Positions 7,097-16,676 are shown, numbered from the stretch's first letter. The stretch: 64,000 nt of DNA from Lachnospiraceae bacterium (GCA_910575475.1 CAJTGD010000026.1:22929-86928), one strand, 5' to 3'. The notes: generated by a model from the letters alone, not told the origin. Made by a program: numbers and translations.

Positions 7097-9155
7097 GCTC
7101 GCCTTCCGCAATGTCAAACGATCCGCCAGGGACTACCTGGTCTATTTTCTGACCATGACCTTTGTGACCGCGCTGATGTTTGCCTTCAACACCGTCATTT
7201 TTTCCAAAGACCTGCAGGGCAGAGTCAGCGATGTGGATATGATGCAGATGCTGATCATCCTGGCAACCGTATTCGTGGTGATCATCATTGCCTGGCTGAT
7301 CAACTATATGGTGCGGTTCATGCTCGGCAAAAGAAGCCGGGAGTTTGGAACCTATCTGCTGCTGGGCATGCGCAAAAAAACGATCGCCCGCCTGTACATG
7401 CGGGAAAATGCGGCTCTCGGCATGGGGGCATTTTTCTGCGGCCTGGTGCTGGGAATCCTTCTGCAGCAGATTTTATTGTCCATCCTGTACGGCATGCTCC
7501 AGGAAACGTATCACCTGCAGATCGTTCTGGATCTCCGGTGCCTTCTGATGACGGCATCCTGCTATGGGGGCTGCTATATCCTGGCATTGCTCCGCTGCTC
7601 CCGGAAATTCCGGAAAATGAACATCCGGGAGCTGATGTACGCGGGGCAGCAGAATGAAGAGATCAGGGAATCCCATGAAGCGCTGAAAAAATGGCTGTTT
7701 CCGGCATCCATCCTGCTGTTGTTTCTCCTGGGATACAAGCTGTTTTTCGGAGAAACGTGGAGTACGGGAGATATTCTGCTGTTCCTGGTGTCTCTGGTTT
7801 TCGCGATCTACCTGTTTTATATGGGACTGTCCTCCTGGATCGTCTGCTATGTGAGAAAAAAAGGCAGTGCCGTTTACAAAGGGGAAAACCTGTTTCTCCT
7901 GCGGCAGTTTTCCTCCAAGGTAAAGACCATGCAGTTTACGATGGGGACGCTGACCGCATTGTTTGCCATCGCGCTTCTTGGCTGTGCGTTTGCCATGATG
8001 TTTTCGGATTACCAGAACCAGATGCTGGAGCAGAAATTTCCTTTTGATGTGCAGGTATTCAGTGAGAGGACGGATGAGGATTTTGCAAAGGAGCTGGAAG
8101 TGCTGGAGCAGGAAACACAGATCCATGACGCATACCCATATCCGATCTACCAGAACGGTACCATGGAGATGAATATATGGCTGAGTACGCATCTGCGTAT
8201 CTTTGATGATTCCTTCCGCAAGGCCGACGGAACGCCGGATCTGAAAAAGATCAAGGAAGAGGCTGGCGGCTGTTACGGAACCTATGATACCTATATAGGT
8301 CTTTCGACATACAACCATCTGCGCGGGATGCTGGGCTATCCTGCGGTCTCATTAAAAGAAGGGGAATACCTGATCCACCTCAAGGAACGGATTTATCAGG
8401 AGACAGGAGATTTTTCCGGGGAGCTCTCTGTCAGAGGGAAGGATGGGGAGCTTTTCTGCGCCGGATACCGGACGGAACCATTTTCCCAGGACGGGCACAA
8501 TGGGGCGGATTACCTGATCGTGATCCCGGACAGCGAGACGGAGGCAATGGACGTATTTTACAGAGAGCTTGCCGTGGATATTGAGGGGGAGGCTCCGAAG
8601 GATCTGGGAAAACGTCTGGATGATCTGGCAGAATTGTCGGAGGATGAGATTCAGGACATGATGGGGCATATGTACCTGGACGAAACAAGTATGGGATGCG
8701 GAACGGATACGATGGTGGTCTACTATACGAAATATCTGGTCCGCGACAACCTGATCCCGGAGGTGAAGTATATGCTTTCCTCTATCATCTTCCCGCTGTT
8801 TTATATCGGTCTGGTGTTCCTGTGCGTGGCCCTGACCGTGCTGTCCGTACAGCAGCTCAGCGACTCCGCAAAATACCGGTTCCGGTACGGGGTGCTGCAG
8901 AAGATCGGGATCAAGAAAAAGAAGCTTGCGGCCGTGGTATGGAAGCAGCTGTTCATGTATTTCCTGTGTCCGGCGCTGTTTGCCGCGGTGCTCAGCGGAG
9001 TCGTCATCATCTTTGCCAGTGCGATGTTTGTCGCTTCCACCGGGGTGCATACCTTTGTACTGCAGTATTTCATGACGGCATTTCTGCTGTTCTTCGGGAT
9101 CTATGCGATCTACTTTACGGCGACCTATGTAGGATTTCTGAGGAATGTGGAATAA
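7086..9155 (+). CDS. FtsX-like ABC permease (BceB-like)
   Basis: 689 residues. The start is the ATG at 7086, preceded by AGGAGGTGAAG; an in-frame GTG at 7074 would overlap that site. The layout is that of BceB: one N-terminal membrane helix, an FtsX domain with three helices near residues 55-170 (FMLGKRSREFGTYLLLGM motif), further helices, a large extracellular domain of about 200 residues (roughly 330-530, probable peptide sensing), then the second FtsX domain (YRFRYGVLQKIGIKKKKL) with three more helices. It works with the ATPase before it and probably activates the kinase at 4394. Confidence 0.92.
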   Translation: MLAKLAFRNVKRSARDYLVYFLTMTFVTALMFAFNTVIFSKDLQGRVSDVDMMQMLIILATVFVVIIIAWLINYMVRFMLGKRSREFGTYLLLGMRKKTIARLYMRENAALGMGAFFCGLVLGILLQQILLSILYGMLQETYHLQIVLDLRCLLMTASCYGGCYILALLRCSRKFRKMNIRELMYAGQQNEEIRESHEALKKWLFPASILLLFLLGYKLFFGETWSTGDILLFLVSLVFAIYLFYMGLSSWIVCYVRKKGSAVYKGENLFLLRQFSSKVKTMQFTMGTLTALFAIALLGCAFAMMFSDYQNQMLEQKFPFDVQVFSERTDEDFAKELEVLEQETQIHDAYPYPIYQNGTMEMNIWLSTHLRIFDDSFRKADGTPDLKKIKEEAGGCYGTYDTYIGLSTYNHLRGMLGYPAVSLKEGEYLIHLKERIYQETGDFSGELSVRGKDGELFCAGYRTEPFSQDGHNGADYLIVIPDSETEAMDVFYRELAVDIEGEAPKDLGKRLDDLAELSEDEIQDMMGHMYLDETSMGCGTDTMVVYYTKYLVRDNLIPEVKYMLSSIIFPLFYIGLVFLCVALTVLSVQQLSDSAKYRFRYGVLQKIGIKKKKLAAVVWKQLFMYFLCPALFAAVLSGVVIIFASAMFVASTGVHTFVLQYFMTAFLLFFGIYAIYFTATYVGFLRNVE

Positions 9156-9174
9156 GGAACTGCCCGCCTTCTGC

Positions 9175-9990
9175 TTAAAAGATATATCTCTCACCGGGAG
9201 CAAACATGTGGAAAGCCTGTCCGGGGCTGAACCGGTATAAGCAGTCCACGAAGTAGGCCGGGCTGAGTCCGTTGCCCGCATACAGGTCAAAATGCATGGG
9301 CACAAGCAGCCGTGCATGGATTTCCTGTGCCAGCAGTACGGCCTCTTCCGCGTTCATATTTCCGATAATGTCATTTTGCAGTTTATAGTAGTCTCTTCCG
9401 TTGACCGGAACCATCAGGATATCCACCCCGTCGATCTGCTCTGCAAGGCCGTCGTAGATGCAGCAGTCCCCGGAGTGGAACAGGGTGGTGCTGCCGAAGG
9501 TCATCCGATACCCCAGTTCTTTATAATTTCCAGATTCATCGGTATGCAGCTCTTCGTGGGCCGCCGCGACAGGTGTGACACTGCAGGGGCCGAGAGACAG
9601 TTTCTGCCCGGCGGCAGCGCTCATGATACGGGAATCGTCTACCCCGTAGGAGCAGATATTTTCACGGATCGGCGCCGGAACAATGAATACCGCTTTGGTG
9701 TTGTGCGCGGCAAGAGCGCGCAGCGTGTCCGGATCCGCATGGTCCGTATGGTCATGGGTACAAAATACATAGTCTACAAAATCCAGCTCCTCCGGCAGGA
9801 TGGGGATGTCATACCTGCGCGTCCAATCTGCGTCCTGCATTCCGTGATGGCGGTCGATGGAATCCGACAGATAAGGGTCGATGAGATAAAAGTGGTCACG
9901 GTATCGGATCAAAAATCCTTCCTGCCCCAGATAAAACATTGCGATCTGCTCTTCCGTCAGACGGGTGTTCAAAATCTGTTCTTTTGTCAT
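9175..9990 (-). CDS. UlaG-like metallo-beta-lactamase-fold hydrolase
   Basis: 271 residues. The metal motif is THDHTDHAD at about residues 78-86 (H79, H81, D83, H84), with further ligands probably in AAAHEELH, FHSGDCCIYDG and VPMHFDLY. The overall pattern resembles L-ascorbate-6-phosphate lactonase (UlaG) and related cytosolic lactonases or phosphodiesterases. The ATG at 9990 has CAGGAGGT at a good distance; a longer frame to 10239 has no such site. It is divergent from the polyol operon that starts at 10088, with only ~97 bases between. A sugar-lactone substrate is plausible but not shown. Confidence 0.85.
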   Translation of the reverse strand: MTKEQILNTRLTEEQIAMFYLGQEGFLIRYRDHFYLIDPYLSDSIDRHHGMQDADWTRRYDIPILPEELDFVDYVFCTHDHTDHADPDTLRALAAHNTKAVFIVPAPIRENICSYGVDDSRIMSAAAGQKLSLGPCSVTPVAAAHEELHTDESGNYKELGYRMTFGSTTLFHSGDCCIYDGLAEQIDGVDILMVPVNGRDYYKLQNDIIGNMNAEEAVLLAQEIHARLLVPMHFDLYAGNGLSPAYFVDCLYRFSPGQAFHMFAPGERYIF

Positions 9991-10087
9991 ATGGAAACCT
10001 CCTGAATGTATCTTAAATTGTTTGTTGCTTATTATATTACAGCGTGATAAAATCGGCAATAAGTAAAAGAAAAAGGATGTGAAAAAG

Positions 10088-11104
10088 ATGAAAGCAATCG
10101 TGATCAGGGAACCTGGATGTGTCGCTCTGGAGGAAAAAGCCATTCCCGAACCCCAGCCCGGATTTGTGCGGGTCCGGGTGAAGGCGGCGGCAATCTGTGC
10201 CACGGATCTGGAGGTGATCGACGGGAACATTCCGGCCAATTATCCCATTACGCCGGGACATGAGTGGAGCGGCATTGTGGATGCCGCCGGAAGCAGGGAG
10301 GATGAGTCCTGGATCGGAAAAAGAGTGGTGGGAAGCAACGACGTGGTCTGCCTGAAATGCGACGCCTGCAGAAGCGGCAATTGGCGGTACTGCAGTGAAT
10401 TTGAGGAGATCGGCTTCCGCCGGGACGGGGCCTATGCGGAATACGTGATCGTTCCGGCTTATGGTCTCTGCGAACTGCCGGAGCAGGTTTCTTTTGTCCA
10501 CGGGGCGCTGTGCGAACCCCTGGGAGTTGCCCTGGGTACTCTGGAAAAGGCGGGAGCCAGGCTGGGAGATACGCTTACGATCATCGGGGCCGGCTCCATC
10601 GGTCTGTGCATCCTTGCGGCCGCGAAGGCTATGGGGATGCGGGAGATCGTTGTTGCGGCCGCTACCCGGAGACGGCTTGCCATTGCGGAGCAGATGGGGG
10701 CGGCATACACGGTCGCGACAGCGGAACAGAATCTGCTGGAGGAGATGAAAAAGCTGCGGCCTGCCGGAACCGATGTGGTAATCGACGCCACCGGGATCGA
10801 AAGCTGTATCCAGCAGAGCCTGAAGCTGGCGAGAAAAGGCGGAACGGTGGCGCTTGCAGGTTATGGCAGGGGAAAGGTCATGCATATCCGCATGGACGAC
10901 ATCCATATCAACAACCTGCGCCTGATCGGGGCCGGCAACAACTGGAACCAGCATGGAAAGGCAGTCGCCATGATGGCCGGCGGACTGGTGGATATCGAGC
11001 ATTTTGCGACTGACCGGATCCGGCTGGAGGAATTCGCCCACGGTCTGGAGTTGGCAAGAAAGCGCCCGGAAGGCTTTTTGAAGGCGGTGTTTGTAGATGA
11101 ATAG
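10088..11104 (+). CDS. Zinc-dependent alcohol/polyol dehydrogenase (MDR family)
   Basis: 338 residues. Catalytic-zinc motifs are present (CATDLEVIDG and TPGHEWSG, Cys and His-Glu), and the structural zinc lobe CLKCDACRSGNWRYC has four Cys. The NAD-binding Rossmann motif is IIGAGSIGLCILAAAKAMG. It is close to the sorbitol/threonine/galactitol dehydrogenase branch and should oxidise a secondary hydroxyl of a polyol with NAD(P)+. I choose the ATG at 10088 (AAGGATGTG upstream) over the GTG at 10079. It is the first gene of a tightly packed operon with a kinase and two MtlD-like dehydrogenases. Confidence 0.9.
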   Translation: MKAIVIREPGCVALEEKAIPEPQPGFVRVRVKAAAICATDLEVIDGNIPANYPITPGHEWSGIVDAAGSREDESWIGKRVVGSNDVVCLKCDACRSGNWRYCSEFEEIGFRRDGAYAEYVIVPAYGLCELPEQVSFVHGALCEPLGVALGTLEKAGARLGDTLTIIGAGSIGLCILAAAKAMGMREIVVAAATRRRLAIAEQMGAAYTVATAEQNLLEEMKKLRPAGTDVVIDATGIESCIQQSLKLARKGGTVALAGYGRGKVMHIRMDDIHINNLRLIGAGNNWNQHGKAVAMMAGGLVDIEHFATDRIRLEEFAHGLELARKRPEGFLKAVFVDE

Positions 11105-12494
11105 GGAGGGCGGCATCCATAGAAAGGGCGGTATCCTGGGAATCGATCTGGGAACCTCCTCCGTGAAAATGCTCCTGAAATCCCGCAGCGGAGGAACCGT
11201 CAAGGTGAAGGAGACGTATCGGGAGCCTGCGCCCTCCGGCTGGTGGAACGCGGTCAAAAAGGCACTGTCACGCCTGGATCTCCGGAAACTGGCGGCGATC
11301 GGCCTGTCCTCCCAGGTGGGGACCTATCTGGTGAACGGGGAGGTGGTCATCCCATGGAGCGGCAGGGAAGGTGCGGAGGAGCTTTCGGAGATCAGAGAAA
11401 CCTTTGGCAGAGAGCTGTTTTTCCGTGAGATCGATATGCCTCACCCCAACATCATTTCCTATCCGGTTCCCCGCCTGCTGTATATCAAAAGGCACTATCC
11501 GCAGGTGGAAAGCGTCTGTCAGCCCAAGGATTTTCTCTGTGAAATGCTGACAGGGAGACGGCTTACAGATCCTTACTCCTGGCGGGGGCTGGCAAAGCTT
11601 TCGGAAGGCCGGTATAGCCAGGCTCTTTTAGACCGGATCGGGTTTCCTGTGCAAAAGCTGCCGGGGATGATTCCCGTGACCGGCAGGGCAGGAGAGACAC
11701 AGGAGATTTCTCTGGAAGGAAATCTGCTCCCGGCCGGAGTTCCGGTTTTTATCGGTATGAATGATTTTTACGCGTCCCTTTTGGGGATGGGCGTATATGG
11801 GATCGGGGATTTTTTTGACATTACAGGGACCAGCGAGCATCTGGGTGTAGTGGAATCTGATCCGGATCCGGATACGGAGCTGGTCAGCAGCCCGTATTTC
11901 TGCGGAAATGTGCATTATGGCGTGACTGCCTCGGCCGGAGCCTCCCTGAACTATGGGATGCGTCTGTTCGGCTTCGGGGATATGGAGCCGATGGAGAGCC
12001 TGAGCAGAAAACCGCCGGTATTTCTTCCTTATCTTAATGGGGAACGCGCGCCTGTCTGGGACGCCGACGCGCGGGGGATGTTCTTCGGCATTGACGGGGC
12101 CTGTGAGAAAAGGGATATGGCCTACGCGGTGATGGAAGGCGTGGTATTCAGCCTGTATCACATCTATGAATGCATGGGAAGGCCCAGGGGAACGGTAATG
12201 CGGGTGTCCGGCGGCGCGGCAGCGAACCGGGTGCTCTGCGAGATGAAGGCGGAGCTTTTCGGTGTCCCGGTGATCGTGCCGGAGGAAACCGACACCTCGG
12301 CCTTGGGAGCTTATATGACCGCAGCGGTGGGCGCGGGCCGGTATGCGGATTTTGAGGAAGCAATAGAACACAACTGCAGGAGCAGAGAGTGCATCAGGCC
12401 CGGGGGCCTGTACCAGGAGCGTTTGAAGCAGCGCTTTTCCATTTATAAGGAGCTCTATCCTGCCATAAAACATATAAGGAGGGACAGCTTATGA
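11097..12494 (+). CDS. FGGY-family carbohydrate kinase
   Basis: 465 residues. N-terminal phosphate-binding motif GIDLGTSSVKM, then LPYLNGERAPVWDADARGMFFGID, and the adenosine-binding segment RVSGGAAANRVLCEMKAELFGVPVIVP near residue 380. These are xylulokinase-like FGGY features; the substrate is a ketose or a polyol. The gene overlaps the dehydrogenase stop by 8 bases and the next gene by 4 (ATGA). Two routes are possible: the dehydrogenase makes a ketose that is phosphorylated here, or a polyol is phosphorylated and then oxidised by the MtlD-like enzymes downstream. Confidence 0.9.
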   Translation: MNREGGIHRKGGILGIDLGTSSVKMLLKSRSGGTVKVKETYREPAPSGWWNAVKKALSRLDLRKLAAIGLSSQVGTYLVNGEVVIPWSGREGAEELSEIRETFGRELFFREIDMPHPNIISYPVPRLLYIKRHYPQVESVCQPKDFLCEMLTGRRLTDPYSWRGLAKLSEGRYSQALLDRIGFPVQKLPGMIPVTGRAGETQEISLEGNLLPAGVPVFIGMNDFYASLLGMGVYGIGDFFDITGTSEHLGVVESDPDPDTELVSSPYFCGNVHYGVTASAGASLNYGMRLFGFGDMEPMESLSRKPPVFLPYLNGERAPVWDADARGMFFGIDGACEKRDMAYAVMEGVVFSLYHIYECMGRPRGTVMRVSGGAAANRVLCEMKAELFGVPVIVPEETDTSALGAYMTAAVGAGRYADFEEAIEHNCRSRECIRPGGLYQERLKQRFSIYKELYPAIKHIRRDSL

Positions 12495-13663
12495 GCTGTG
12501 TAATATTCGGCGCCGGAAAGATCGCCAGAGGATTTATCGGACATTTACTGTATCTGAGCGGGATTACGTTTACCTTTATTGAACGGGAAAAAACTCTTGC
12601 AGACCTGCTCAACACACGCGGGCGCTATACAGTCAACATTCTGGGGCACAGTGAAAAAAACTGCCAGGTTACCGGCATCCATGCGTGGAGTTTTGAGGAA
12701 GAAGAGCAGGCGGCAGAAGCCATTTCCCAGGCGGACACCGTGTTTACCGCGGTAGGGGGAAAGAATCTTCCGTCCTTGGTTCCCATTCTGTTAAAAGGGA
12801 TTGAAAAGAAGTCAAAAGCAGGCGGGAATCTGAATATCGTGACCTGTGAGAACTGGAAGCTCCCGGCGTCGGTCTTAAAAAACGGGATCGAAGAACGGCT
12901 GGGAGAAGAAACAAAAGCTTATTTTCAGTCGCATGTGGGAATCACGGAGGCGGTCATCATGCGTTCAGCCATCGAGCCGGATGCGGAGCTGCTCAGGAAA
13001 GATCCGCTGATCGTCAATGTGCAGGATTTCTGGGAGCTTCCGGTGGATGCGTCCCGGATCGTAGGAAGCCTTCCGGATATCCGGGGCTTGAAATTGATTC
13101 CGGAATTTACCGGATTTTTGGAAAGGAAATTCTATACCTACAATGCCGCCAACGGGACCGTCTCCTATCTGGGCGCTCTCCTGGGATATGAAAAGCTGGC
13201 GGACGCCGCCCACGATGAGCGGATCATCCGGATTCTGGAAGGGGTGTACCAGGAGACGGCGGAGGCCCTGTCGAAAAAGCATCATTTTCCGCTGGATGAG
13301 CAGCTTGCATTTACACGGACGTCCAAGCGGAAGCTGCAGGACTATACGATCGTGGATTTCATTGAGAGAAACGCCAGGGATCCTCTGCGGAAGCTGGGAA
13401 AGGACGACCGGCTGGTGGGATCGGCCCGGCTGGCGGAGGAATACGGAATAGAACCTCACAATCTCGGCATCGCCGCCGCGGCAGCCATTTATTATGAAAA
13501 TGAGGACGATGAATCCGCTGTGAGACTGCGCTATATGCGGGAGGAAGAGGGCATTGACGCCGTGCTGGAACAGGTCTGCGGTCTGGATCCGGCGGGACGG
13601 CTGGCGGGACTGATCAGGAGCAAGATTGATTTATTAAAGGAATGGGGATGGATTCATGAGTAA
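12491..13663 (+). CDS. Mannitol-1-phosphate 5-dehydrogenase-like protein, first copy
   Basis: 390 residues with the polyol-specific long-chain dehydrogenase layout: N-terminal Rossmann motif VIFGAGKIARGFIGHLL, a second conserved block ITEAVIMRS, then RKFYTYNAANGTVSYLGALLGY and IERNARDPLRKLGKDDRLVGSARL. In MtlD the third block has Lys...Asn-x-x-His as catalytic residues; here the His position reads Asn (YNAAN). The start has AAGGAGGG 7 bases upstream and shares ATGA with the kinase stop. Oxidation of a polyol phosphate with NAD+ is the likely reaction, though the changed His leaves some doubt. Confidence 0.85.
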   Translation: MSCVIFGAGKIARGFIGHLLYLSGITFTFIEREKTLADLLNTRGRYTVNILGHSEKNCQVTGIHAWSFEEEEQAAEAISQADTVFTAVGGKNLPSLVPILLKGIEKKSKAGGNLNIVTCENWKLPASVLKNGIEERLGEETKAYFQSHVGITEAVIMRSAIEPDAELLRKDPLIVNVQDFWELPVDASRIVGSLPDIRGLKLIPEFTGFLERKFYTYNAANGTVSYLGALLGYEKLADAAHDERIIRILEGVYQETAEALSKKHHFPLDEQLAFTRTSKRKLQDYTIVDFIERNARDPLRKLGKDDRLVGSARLAEEYGIEPHNLGIAAAAAIYYENEDDESAVRLRYMREEEGIDAVLEQVCGLDPAGRLAGLIRSKIDLLKEWGWIHE

Positions 13664-14765
13664 GATTGCCATAGTGGGTGCCGGAAAAACAGGGCGCGGG
13701 TTTATCGGAAGGCTTCTTAGGGAAGCAGATCAGGAAATGATACTGATTGACAAGGATAAAGATCTGGTTCGGGCGCTCAATGAAGCAGGAGCATTTTCCG
13801 TGCATTTTTTTGGAAAGGAAAGAGAATCTCTGGTGATCGATCGTTTTCAGGCGTATACCTGGAAAGACGCTGATATCCAGGATGCGGAGCTGATCCTGGT
13901 CTCCGTGGGAGGGCAGAATCTGCAGGAAGCGGGGCGCTGCCTGTCAGAATGTCTGGAGGAAAATCGGCATTACGCGGTCATCACCTGTGAAAATGCCTCC
14001 CACCCTTCCGAAACCCTGAGAAAAGCCATCGGAAAGAAGAATGTTTCTGTGAGCGAAGCAACCGTATTCTGTACAACCATCGAAGGGGAGGGGCTGGATA
14101 TCCGTTCGGAAAATTATCCGTATCTGCAGTGCGATGCGGATCTGCTGGAAGGCTATGAGCCGGGAATCGCGCAGATAAGGCCGTTGAAGCACTTTTCAAA
14201 TTTCTTGACGAGAAAGCTCTATACCTACAATGCGGCCAGCTGCGTCATTGCCTATCTGGGATGGGCGAAAGGCTATGAGAATTACGGAGACGCGGCAAAT
14301 GACGAGGAGATCCTGGCGCTTTTGGACCGGAATTATGAGGCCACGAACCGGGTGCTCTGCCGGGAATACGGCTACGATGAAAAGGATCAGGAAGAATTTG
14401 CCCTGCTGTCCAGAAAAAAATTCTGCGACCGCACGATCGAGGATACGGTTTCCAGAAATGCCAGAGATCCCCAGAGGAAGCTTGCGGCAGGCGAACGGAT
14501 CATAGGACCCATCCGGCTGCTCCATCAATATGGGGAGGATGCTTCCGTGTTGGAAAAAACCGCCGCAGCCGCAATCCTTTACATCGCACCGCCGGAGGAT
14601 CCATGGACGAAGCAGCAGGCAGAAAAAAGCAGCGGGCAGATCCTGGAAGAAATCTGCGGGATCCGCCCGGATGAAAAACTCTACTCGAATATCATGAATG
14701 AAATTTATTTCTTACTGTCCTGCGGATTCCCTTCGGAGACATCCGGGTGCAGGAAGCTGTATTGA
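13656..14765 (+). CDS. Mannitol-1-phosphate 5-dehydrogenase-like protein, second copy
   Basis: 369 residues, a paralogue of the preceding gene and overlapping it by 8 bases. Rossmann motif IAIVGAGKTGRGFIGRLL, then SEATVFCTTIEGEGLDI, RKLYTYNAASCVIAYLGWAKGY and VSRNARDPQRKLAAGERIIGPIRL. The catalytic His position of MtlD is Ser here (YNAAS). The two copies have diverged well, so they may act on different substrates or as a heterodimer. The last 61 bases overlap the 3' end of the lipoprotein gene on the other strand, giving it an unusual Cys- and Ser-containing tail (SCGFPSETSGCRKLY). Confidence 0.85.
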   Translation: MSKIAIVGAGKTGRGFIGRLLREADQEMILIDKDKDLVRALNEAGAFSVHFFGKERESLVIDRFQAYTWKDADIQDAELILVSVGGQNLQEAGRCLSECLEENRHYAVITCENASHPSETLRKAIGKKNVSVSEATVFCTTIEGEGLDIRSENYPYLQCDADLLEGYEPGIAQIRPLKHFSNFLTRKLYTYNAASCVIAYLGWAKGYENYGDAANDEEILALLDRNYEATNRVLCREYGYDEKDQEEFALLSRKKFCDRTIEDTVSRNARDPQRKLAAGERIIGPIRLLHQYGEDASVLEKTAAAAILYIAPPEDPWTKQQAEKSSGQILEEICGIRPDEKLYSNIMNEIYFLLSCGFPSETSGCRKLY

Positions 14766-15247
14766 AGAATTTTGATATCCTCGGCGTCAACGGTATTTAA
14801 GATCACATTGCCGGTCTCCAGATACCAGACGTCGCCGGGGGATGCCAGATCGGAAAATCGGTCCGAATTGTACTTGAACCCGCTTTTGCCAAGCATATCC
14901 TCCGACTCCCTGTGGATCTGATCATAAACCTCCAGGAGATCGTCGGAATCGTCGGTCTCGTACATCCAGGCCATATTGACAAGCCTGTCATTTTCATCAA
15001 AAGAATACTTGATCGTTCCCTTCAAACCATCATATTCCTTCGGATAAGAATAAACCGGGCCGCCGTATACGGTGGAATCATAGGTCTCACCGTCACTGCC
15101 CTCCAATTCCTGAATATCCTCCAGCGTATGCTCCCATGTGATCGTTGTGAACGGACACTCCGCCGCCTTCTTCCCGCATCCCCAAGTAAATAAAATGCAA
15201 AAAACCAGAGCGAAAAGCAGAGTGAAAAGTTTGCGCAGTTTTTTCAT
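14705..15247 (-). CDS. Putative lipoprotein
   Basis: 180 residues. A lipoprotein signal peptide is clear: MKKLRK, a hydrophobic core, and Cys24 in TWGCGKK. The mature part is acidic (EDIQELEGSDGETYDS, YETDDSDDLLEVYDQ) without a motif I recognise; it should sit on the outer face of the membrane. The ATG has GGAGGT upstream. It runs convergent with the polyol operon and its last 20 codons overlap the end of the second MtlD-like gene by 61 bases. Function unknown. Confidence 0.75.
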   Translation of the reverse strand: MKKLRKLFTLLFALVFCILFTWGCGKKAAECPFTTITWEHTLEDIQELEGSDGETYDSTVYGGPVYSYPKEYDGLKGTIKYSFDENDRLVNMAWMYETDDSDDLLEVYDQIHRESEDMLGKSGFKYNSDRFSDLASPGDVWYLETGNVILNTVDAEDIKILQYSFLHPDVSEGNPQDSKK

Positions 15248-15492
15248 AGTAAAAAAGAACCTCCATAATCGTTTCGTTTCGAAAAAAACTGATGACGTAT
15301 TTACGCATCAGCGCAATTCCTATTCCTATTATACAACAGATGAAATATAAATAAAATGTTGAATTTTCCGTCAAAATATAGGAATTATTAGAAAATTTGG
15401 GATTTTCTATTGACTTGACCGAGAAAAATGTGCTTTACTAGAAAAAGTATTGTAACTAAGCGGTTCGTTTGACAGAAAGGAAGGTGAGAGTC

Positions 15493-16512
15493 GTGCCGGC
15501 AACAATGCGCGATGTCAAAAACAGGACAGGTTTATCAATGGCGACGATTTCCAAGTACTTGAATGGAGGAAACGTACTGCCGGAGAATAAGATTTTGATC
15601 GAAGAGGCAATCCATGAGCTGCACTATGAGGTCAATGAGATTGCAAGAGGACTTGTGAAAAATAAGACAAAGATCGTAGGCGTCATGGTCCATGATATTG
15701 CATGCTATTTTTCGGGGATGCTGCTGCATTACATAGGACAGGAGCTGAGAAAGCGGGGCTATGGGATGATGAGCTGCGACTCCTGCAATGATGAAGAGAT
15801 TGAGGCGCAGAATCTGAAGTTCCTGGTCAGCAGGAAGGTGGACGGGATCATTGCGCTTCCTGTCAGCATGAGAGGAACCTTTTTGAAGCCTGCGAAGCAG
15901 AATAAGATCCCCATCGTTCTGGTGGACCGGGCGTTTCAGGACGAAGAGTTCGACTGTGTGGGGATCGATAATAAAATTGCGGCCTACCGGGCGGTGGACC
16001 TGCTGCTGAAGCATAATCATAAAAAGATCGCAGTGATCGCTTCTGATGTGGAGTATACCGGGATCGAACGGATCAAGGGCTATGAAGACGCCATGCGCCA
16101 GGCGGGGCTGGAGATCCGGGAGGAGTATATCAAGCGGGGGCGCCATTCTATGGAGGTCGGTTATGAGAAGATGAAGGAGCTGCTGGCGGAACCGGATCGC
16201 CCGACAGCGGTCCTGATGGGGAATTATGATACGATGCTGGGCGGAGTGCTGGCAGTCAACCAGTCTGAATTTTCCTGCCCGGAGGACATCTCCCTGATCG
16301 GGTTTGACAACCTGATGCTTTCCGGACTGATCAATCCAAGCTGGTACATGGTGGAGCAGCCGATGGAAAGGATGTGCATGAAAGCAGTAGAATTGCTGTG
16401 GAACCGGATGGAAAAAAAGGAAGAGGAAGATGCGCCTGTAAAAATCTGCCTGGGAACAAAGATACAGAAAGGAGAATCCATCCGCAGACTGGAGGAAGGC
16501 ATCCCGTCCTGA
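15493..16512 (+). CDS. LacI-family transcriptional regulator
   Basis: About 339 residues. N-terminal helix-turn-helix MRDVKNRTGLSMATISKYLNG with the hinge IHELHYEVNEIARGLVKNKTK, then a periplasmic-binding-protein-like sensor domain (IVGVMVHDIA..., DGIIALPVS, PIVLVDRAF, HKKIAVIAS, PTAVLMGNYDTMLGG, ISLIGFDNL). The start is a GTG at 15493 with GGAAGGTGAG upstream; an ATG four codons later is the alternative. It lies directly before the sugar ABC importer and most likely controls that operon through the AAGCGTT-type sites around 16590-16805. The ligand is probably the transported polyol or sugar. Confidence 0.92.
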   Translation: MPATMRDVKNRTGLSMATISKYLNGGNVLPENKILIEEAIHELHYEVNEIARGLVKNKTKIVGVMVHDIACYFSGMLLHYIGQELRKRGYGMMSCDSCNDEEIEAQNLKFLVSRKVDGIIALPVSMRGTFLKPAKQNKIPIVLVDRAFQDEEFDCVGIDNKIAAYRAVDLLLKHNHKKIAVIASDVEYTGIERIKGYEDAMRQAGLEIREEYIKRGRHSMEVGYEKMKELLAEPDRPTAVLMGNYDTMLGGVLAVNQSEFSCPEDISLIGFDNLMLSGLINPSWYMVEQPMERMCMKAVELLWNRMEKKEEEDAPVKICLGTKIQKGESIRRLEEGIPS

Positions 16513-16589
16513 ACGAGGACGTATGGATTTGTGCGGCAGTATATGAAGGGACACGGAAACACTGCAGGGGAAAGCGTGCGGACATGAGA

Positions 16590-16622
16590 AGCGAAGCGTT
16601 TCGCTTTCGATAAAACGCTTCG
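16590..16622 (+). promoter_or_regulatory. Candidate LacI-family operator
   Basis: 16590-16605 is a near-perfect 16-base dyad (AGCGAARCGYTTCGCT pattern, 14 of 16 symmetric) with a central CG step, as in LacI/GalR operators. The segment GAAGCGTTT with AAACGCTTC (16592-16622) can also form a longer inverted repeat. It lies ~70 bases upstream of the -35 of the transporter promoter. Confidence 0.6.
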
Positions 16623-16676
16623 GGAAAAGAGAAAGTTGAAACGGGATTCTGTTTGTAAAAATAATATAAAAACTTG

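Noticed and set aside
8352..9317. Long open frames antisense to the BceB-like permease
   Set aside because: They are antisense shadows of a well-supported gene with complete family motifs; similar long antisense frames occur opposite pyrC, SNF2 and the kinase genes.
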